DNA of 64,000 nucleotides from Methylobacterium sp. R2-1 (GTDB lineage Bacteria > Pseudomonadota > Alphaproteobacteria > Rhizobiales > Beijerinckiaceae): NCBI RefSeq assembly GCF_014191355.1, contig NZ_JACHWM010000018.1, positions 1-64,000 of the forward strand. The letters are read 5' to 3'. The position numbers and the translations under genes are program-made. Within the stretch, counting starts at the first letter, position 1, and the number at the start of each line of letters is the position of its first letter. Positions 62,418 through 64,000 of the stretch are shown piece by piece. The notes under the pieces were generated by a model. The model was given only the letters and a program-made list of their open reading frames with translations. It ran no database searches and was not told where the DNA came from.

Positions 62418-63532
62418 ATGACCTCCGCCGTCACGCTTTCCGCCGCCACGCGCCAGAACCTGCTCTCGCTGCAGGACACCGCCGGCCTCGCCTCGACCAA
62501 CCAGAACCGGCTCTCGACCGGCAGGAAGGTCAACTCGGTCCTGGACAACCCGATCAACTACTTCACCGCCGCGGGCACCTGCCGAAGATGCAGGGCACCC
62601 AGGCCTTGGCCTCCCCCGCCGAGGCCACCGCCGCCGGCAAGAGCGTGCGCGAAACCGCGCTCGCCAAGACCGTGCTCGGCAGCGCCGGCGCGGGCGTCGT
62701 CGGCGTGGACGCCAGCAAGGCCGACCAGATCAAGCTGAAGGCCGGCAACACCGGCTACACCTTCACCGTCGCGGCGACCGACACAGTCAACGACCTCGTC
62801 AACAGCATCAACAAGTCCGGCATCGCCACCGCGACGGTCGACAGCAGCGGCCGGTTCGTGGTCACCGGCACCGGATCCGACACGATCACGCTGCAGGCCG
62901 GCAGGACGGCGGCGGGCACGTTCACCGCGGATGCGGGCGAGACCAGCAAGCTGACCGGCGGCGCGGCCTTCTCAGTGGCGGGCGGCACCTCGGCCCAGCG
63001 CTCGGCGCTGGTCGATCAGTTCAACAACCTGCGCACCCAGATCAACCAGGCGGCCCAGGATGCCGGCTTCAACGGCACCAACCTGCTCGCCGGTGACAGC
63101 CTGACCATCGCCTTCAACGAGAAGACTGGTGCAGCCCAGTCGAAGCTCAGCGTGCAGGGCAGTGCGCTCTCGGCCGACGCGCTCGGGCTCGGCCGCTTCG
63201 TCGACTCGGCGATGGGTCAGGCCGGGGCGAACTTCGGCGTGCAGAACAACGCCGATCTCGGCAAGGCGGCCGACGCGCTGACCAACGCTCTGACCAGCCT
63301 GAAGTCGCTGTCCTCGACGCTGGGCTCGAACCTGTCGGTGGTGCAGACGCGTCAGGACTTCACCAAGCAGATGGTCGACGTGCTCGACACCGGCTCGGCC
63401 AACCTCGTGAACGCGGACATGAACGCGGAGGCGGCGACCTCGCAGGCCCTGTCGACGCGACAGTCGCTGGCGATCTCGGCGCTGTCGCTGGCCAACCAAG
63501 CCAACCAGGGCATCCTCCAGCTCCTGCGCTGA
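62418..63532 (+). pseudogene. Flagellin gene broken by internal deletion and frameshift
   Basis: The N-terminal 53 residues, starting at ATG 62418 (MTSAVTLSAATRQNLLSLQD...RLSTGRKVNSVLDNPINYFTA), match the N-terminal D0/D1 part of alphaproteobacterial flagellin. After FTAAG the frame shifts at about 62570: flagellin sequence resumes in another frame from about 62582 (LPKMQGTQALASPAEATAAGKSV) and continues to the true C-terminus (MNAEAATSQALSTRQSLAISALSLANQANQGILQLLR, 63532). The N-terminal helix segment usually linking them (about 40 residues) is missing. The second part could start at ATG 62588 but would lack the N-terminal polymerisation helix. Confidence 0.85.
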
Positions 63533-63674
63533 GCGCGGCGGATCCGGTGCATCGCAGACGGTGCGCCGGGTGCCCCGCCGACAGCGCGGCAGACGACAGG
63601 GCGGCGGACGGGGGCCGGTCCCGACCGCCGCACCCAGGAGCGACTTCGGACGGTCGCCAGCTGACGAGAGGCCG

Positions 63675-64000
63675 CTACGGTGCCAGGCGGTACAGACCGA
63701 GCGCGTCCTTGACGGTGTCGAGCGTCGCCTGCGTCACGCCGCGGGCGTGACGGGTGCCGTCCCGCAGGATGTCCGCGATATCGTCCGGGCGATCCGCCCA
63801 GGCACCGCGGCTTACACGGATCGACGCGAGCAGATCGAGCAGCACGGTCTCCAGGCGCTGCTTCACCACCGTGTCGCCAAGACCGCCGCGACGGTAGTGT
63901 GCCTTCATCTCGGCAACCGTGTCGCGATCGGGGTCGAACGCGTCGAGATAGGTGAACACCACGTTGCCCTCGACCCGGCCGGGATCGCTGACGCGTAGGT
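63675..64000 (-). CDS. trpS: Tryptophanyl-tRNA synthetase, C-terminal part (partial)
   Basis: The gene runs off the right edge; about 108 C-terminal residues are present and end at 63675. The segment RVSDPGRVEGNVVFTYLDAFDPDRDTVAEMKAHYRRGGLGDTVVKQRLETVLLDLLASIR is the typical C-terminal alpha-helical domain of the TrpS group with DPxxxEGNVVFTYLDAF and the YRRGGLGD repeat. The remaining catalytic domain, including HIGH and KMSKS motifs, lies outside the window. It charges tRNA-Trp. Confidence 0.75.
   Translation of the reverse strand, partial: LRVSDPGRVEGNVVFTYLDAFDPDRDTVAEMKAHYRRGGLGDTVVKQRLETVLLDLLASIRVSRGAWADRPDDIADILRDGTRHARGVTQATLDTVKDALGLYRLAP

Noticed and set aside
1..64000. CRISPR arrays, rRNA genes, phage structural genes
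   Set aside because: No regularly spaced direct repeats, no rRNA-like sequence and no capsid, tail or portal-type proteins were seen.

Overview
The window reads as chromosomal DNA from a high-GC alphaproteobacterium, most likely a Methylobacterium/Methylorubrum-type member of the Hyphomicrobiales. This is inferred from codon use, a TctBAC transporter, an alphaproteobacterial-type flagellin and a long-form PurC; no rRNA is present to confirm it.

1-11.6 kb is ordinary chromosome: the tail of an unknown gene and its terminator, an Mfd-type helicase, a TerC membrane protein, a tctB-tctA-tctC operon, a small secreted protein, a HAD hydrolase, a histidine phosphatase and purC.

12-21.2 kb is a segment bounded by two diverged ~230-bp direct repeats. 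Each repeat carries the start of a tRNA-Arg(CCG) gene plus an inverted copy of the tRNA 3' half; only the right one (21139-21215) is a whole tRNA. Between them lie a DUF938 methyltransferase, a DHA2 exporter, a GlxA-type regulator divergent from an HD-domain protein, an alpha/beta hydrolase, gene remnants (phosphatase, FAD enzyme) and a frameshifted DUF559 nuclease gene.

21.2-27.2 kb is mobile DNA: a large serine recombinase whose last codons are the antisense of the tRNA-Arg 3' end, a low-GC gene fusing an HNH-like nuclease domain to an ABC-type ATPase (a defence candidate), a decapitated unknown gene, and an IS3-family remnant.

27.2-52.4 kb is the centrepiece: eleven genes on the minus strand, tightly spaced and often overlapping, forming a trans-AT polyketide cluster. 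In transcription order: SDR; PKS (ACP-KS-DH-KR-ACP-KS); flavin monooxygenase; a five-part fusion (ACP, alpha/beta hydrolase, two aminotransferase-like domains that have both lost the PLP lysine, flavin monooxygenase); KS with a degenerate dehydratase-like tail; trans-AT fused to a PfaD-like reductase; ACP; fatty acyl-AMP ligase; type II thioesterase; DUF3047 protein; Rieske-cytochrome P450 fusion. A reasonable reading is that a fatty acid is activated by the ligase, loaded on an ACP, extended by the KS domains with malonyl units supplied in trans, and oxidised by the flavin and heme enzymes. The product cannot be read from sequence.

52.4-56.3 kb holds a gene-poor stretch, an XRE regulator, a secreted DUF2380 protein and an AraC-type regulator. 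An IS5 remnant follows. 56823-61008 is a 4.2-kb IS1595-type transposon with perfect 25-bp terminal inverted repeats, an ISXO2-like transposase, six passenger genes and a repeated operator-like palindrome.

61-64 kb returns to chromosome: a hypothetical gene, a flagellin gene broken by an internal deletion and frameshift, and the 3' end of trpS.
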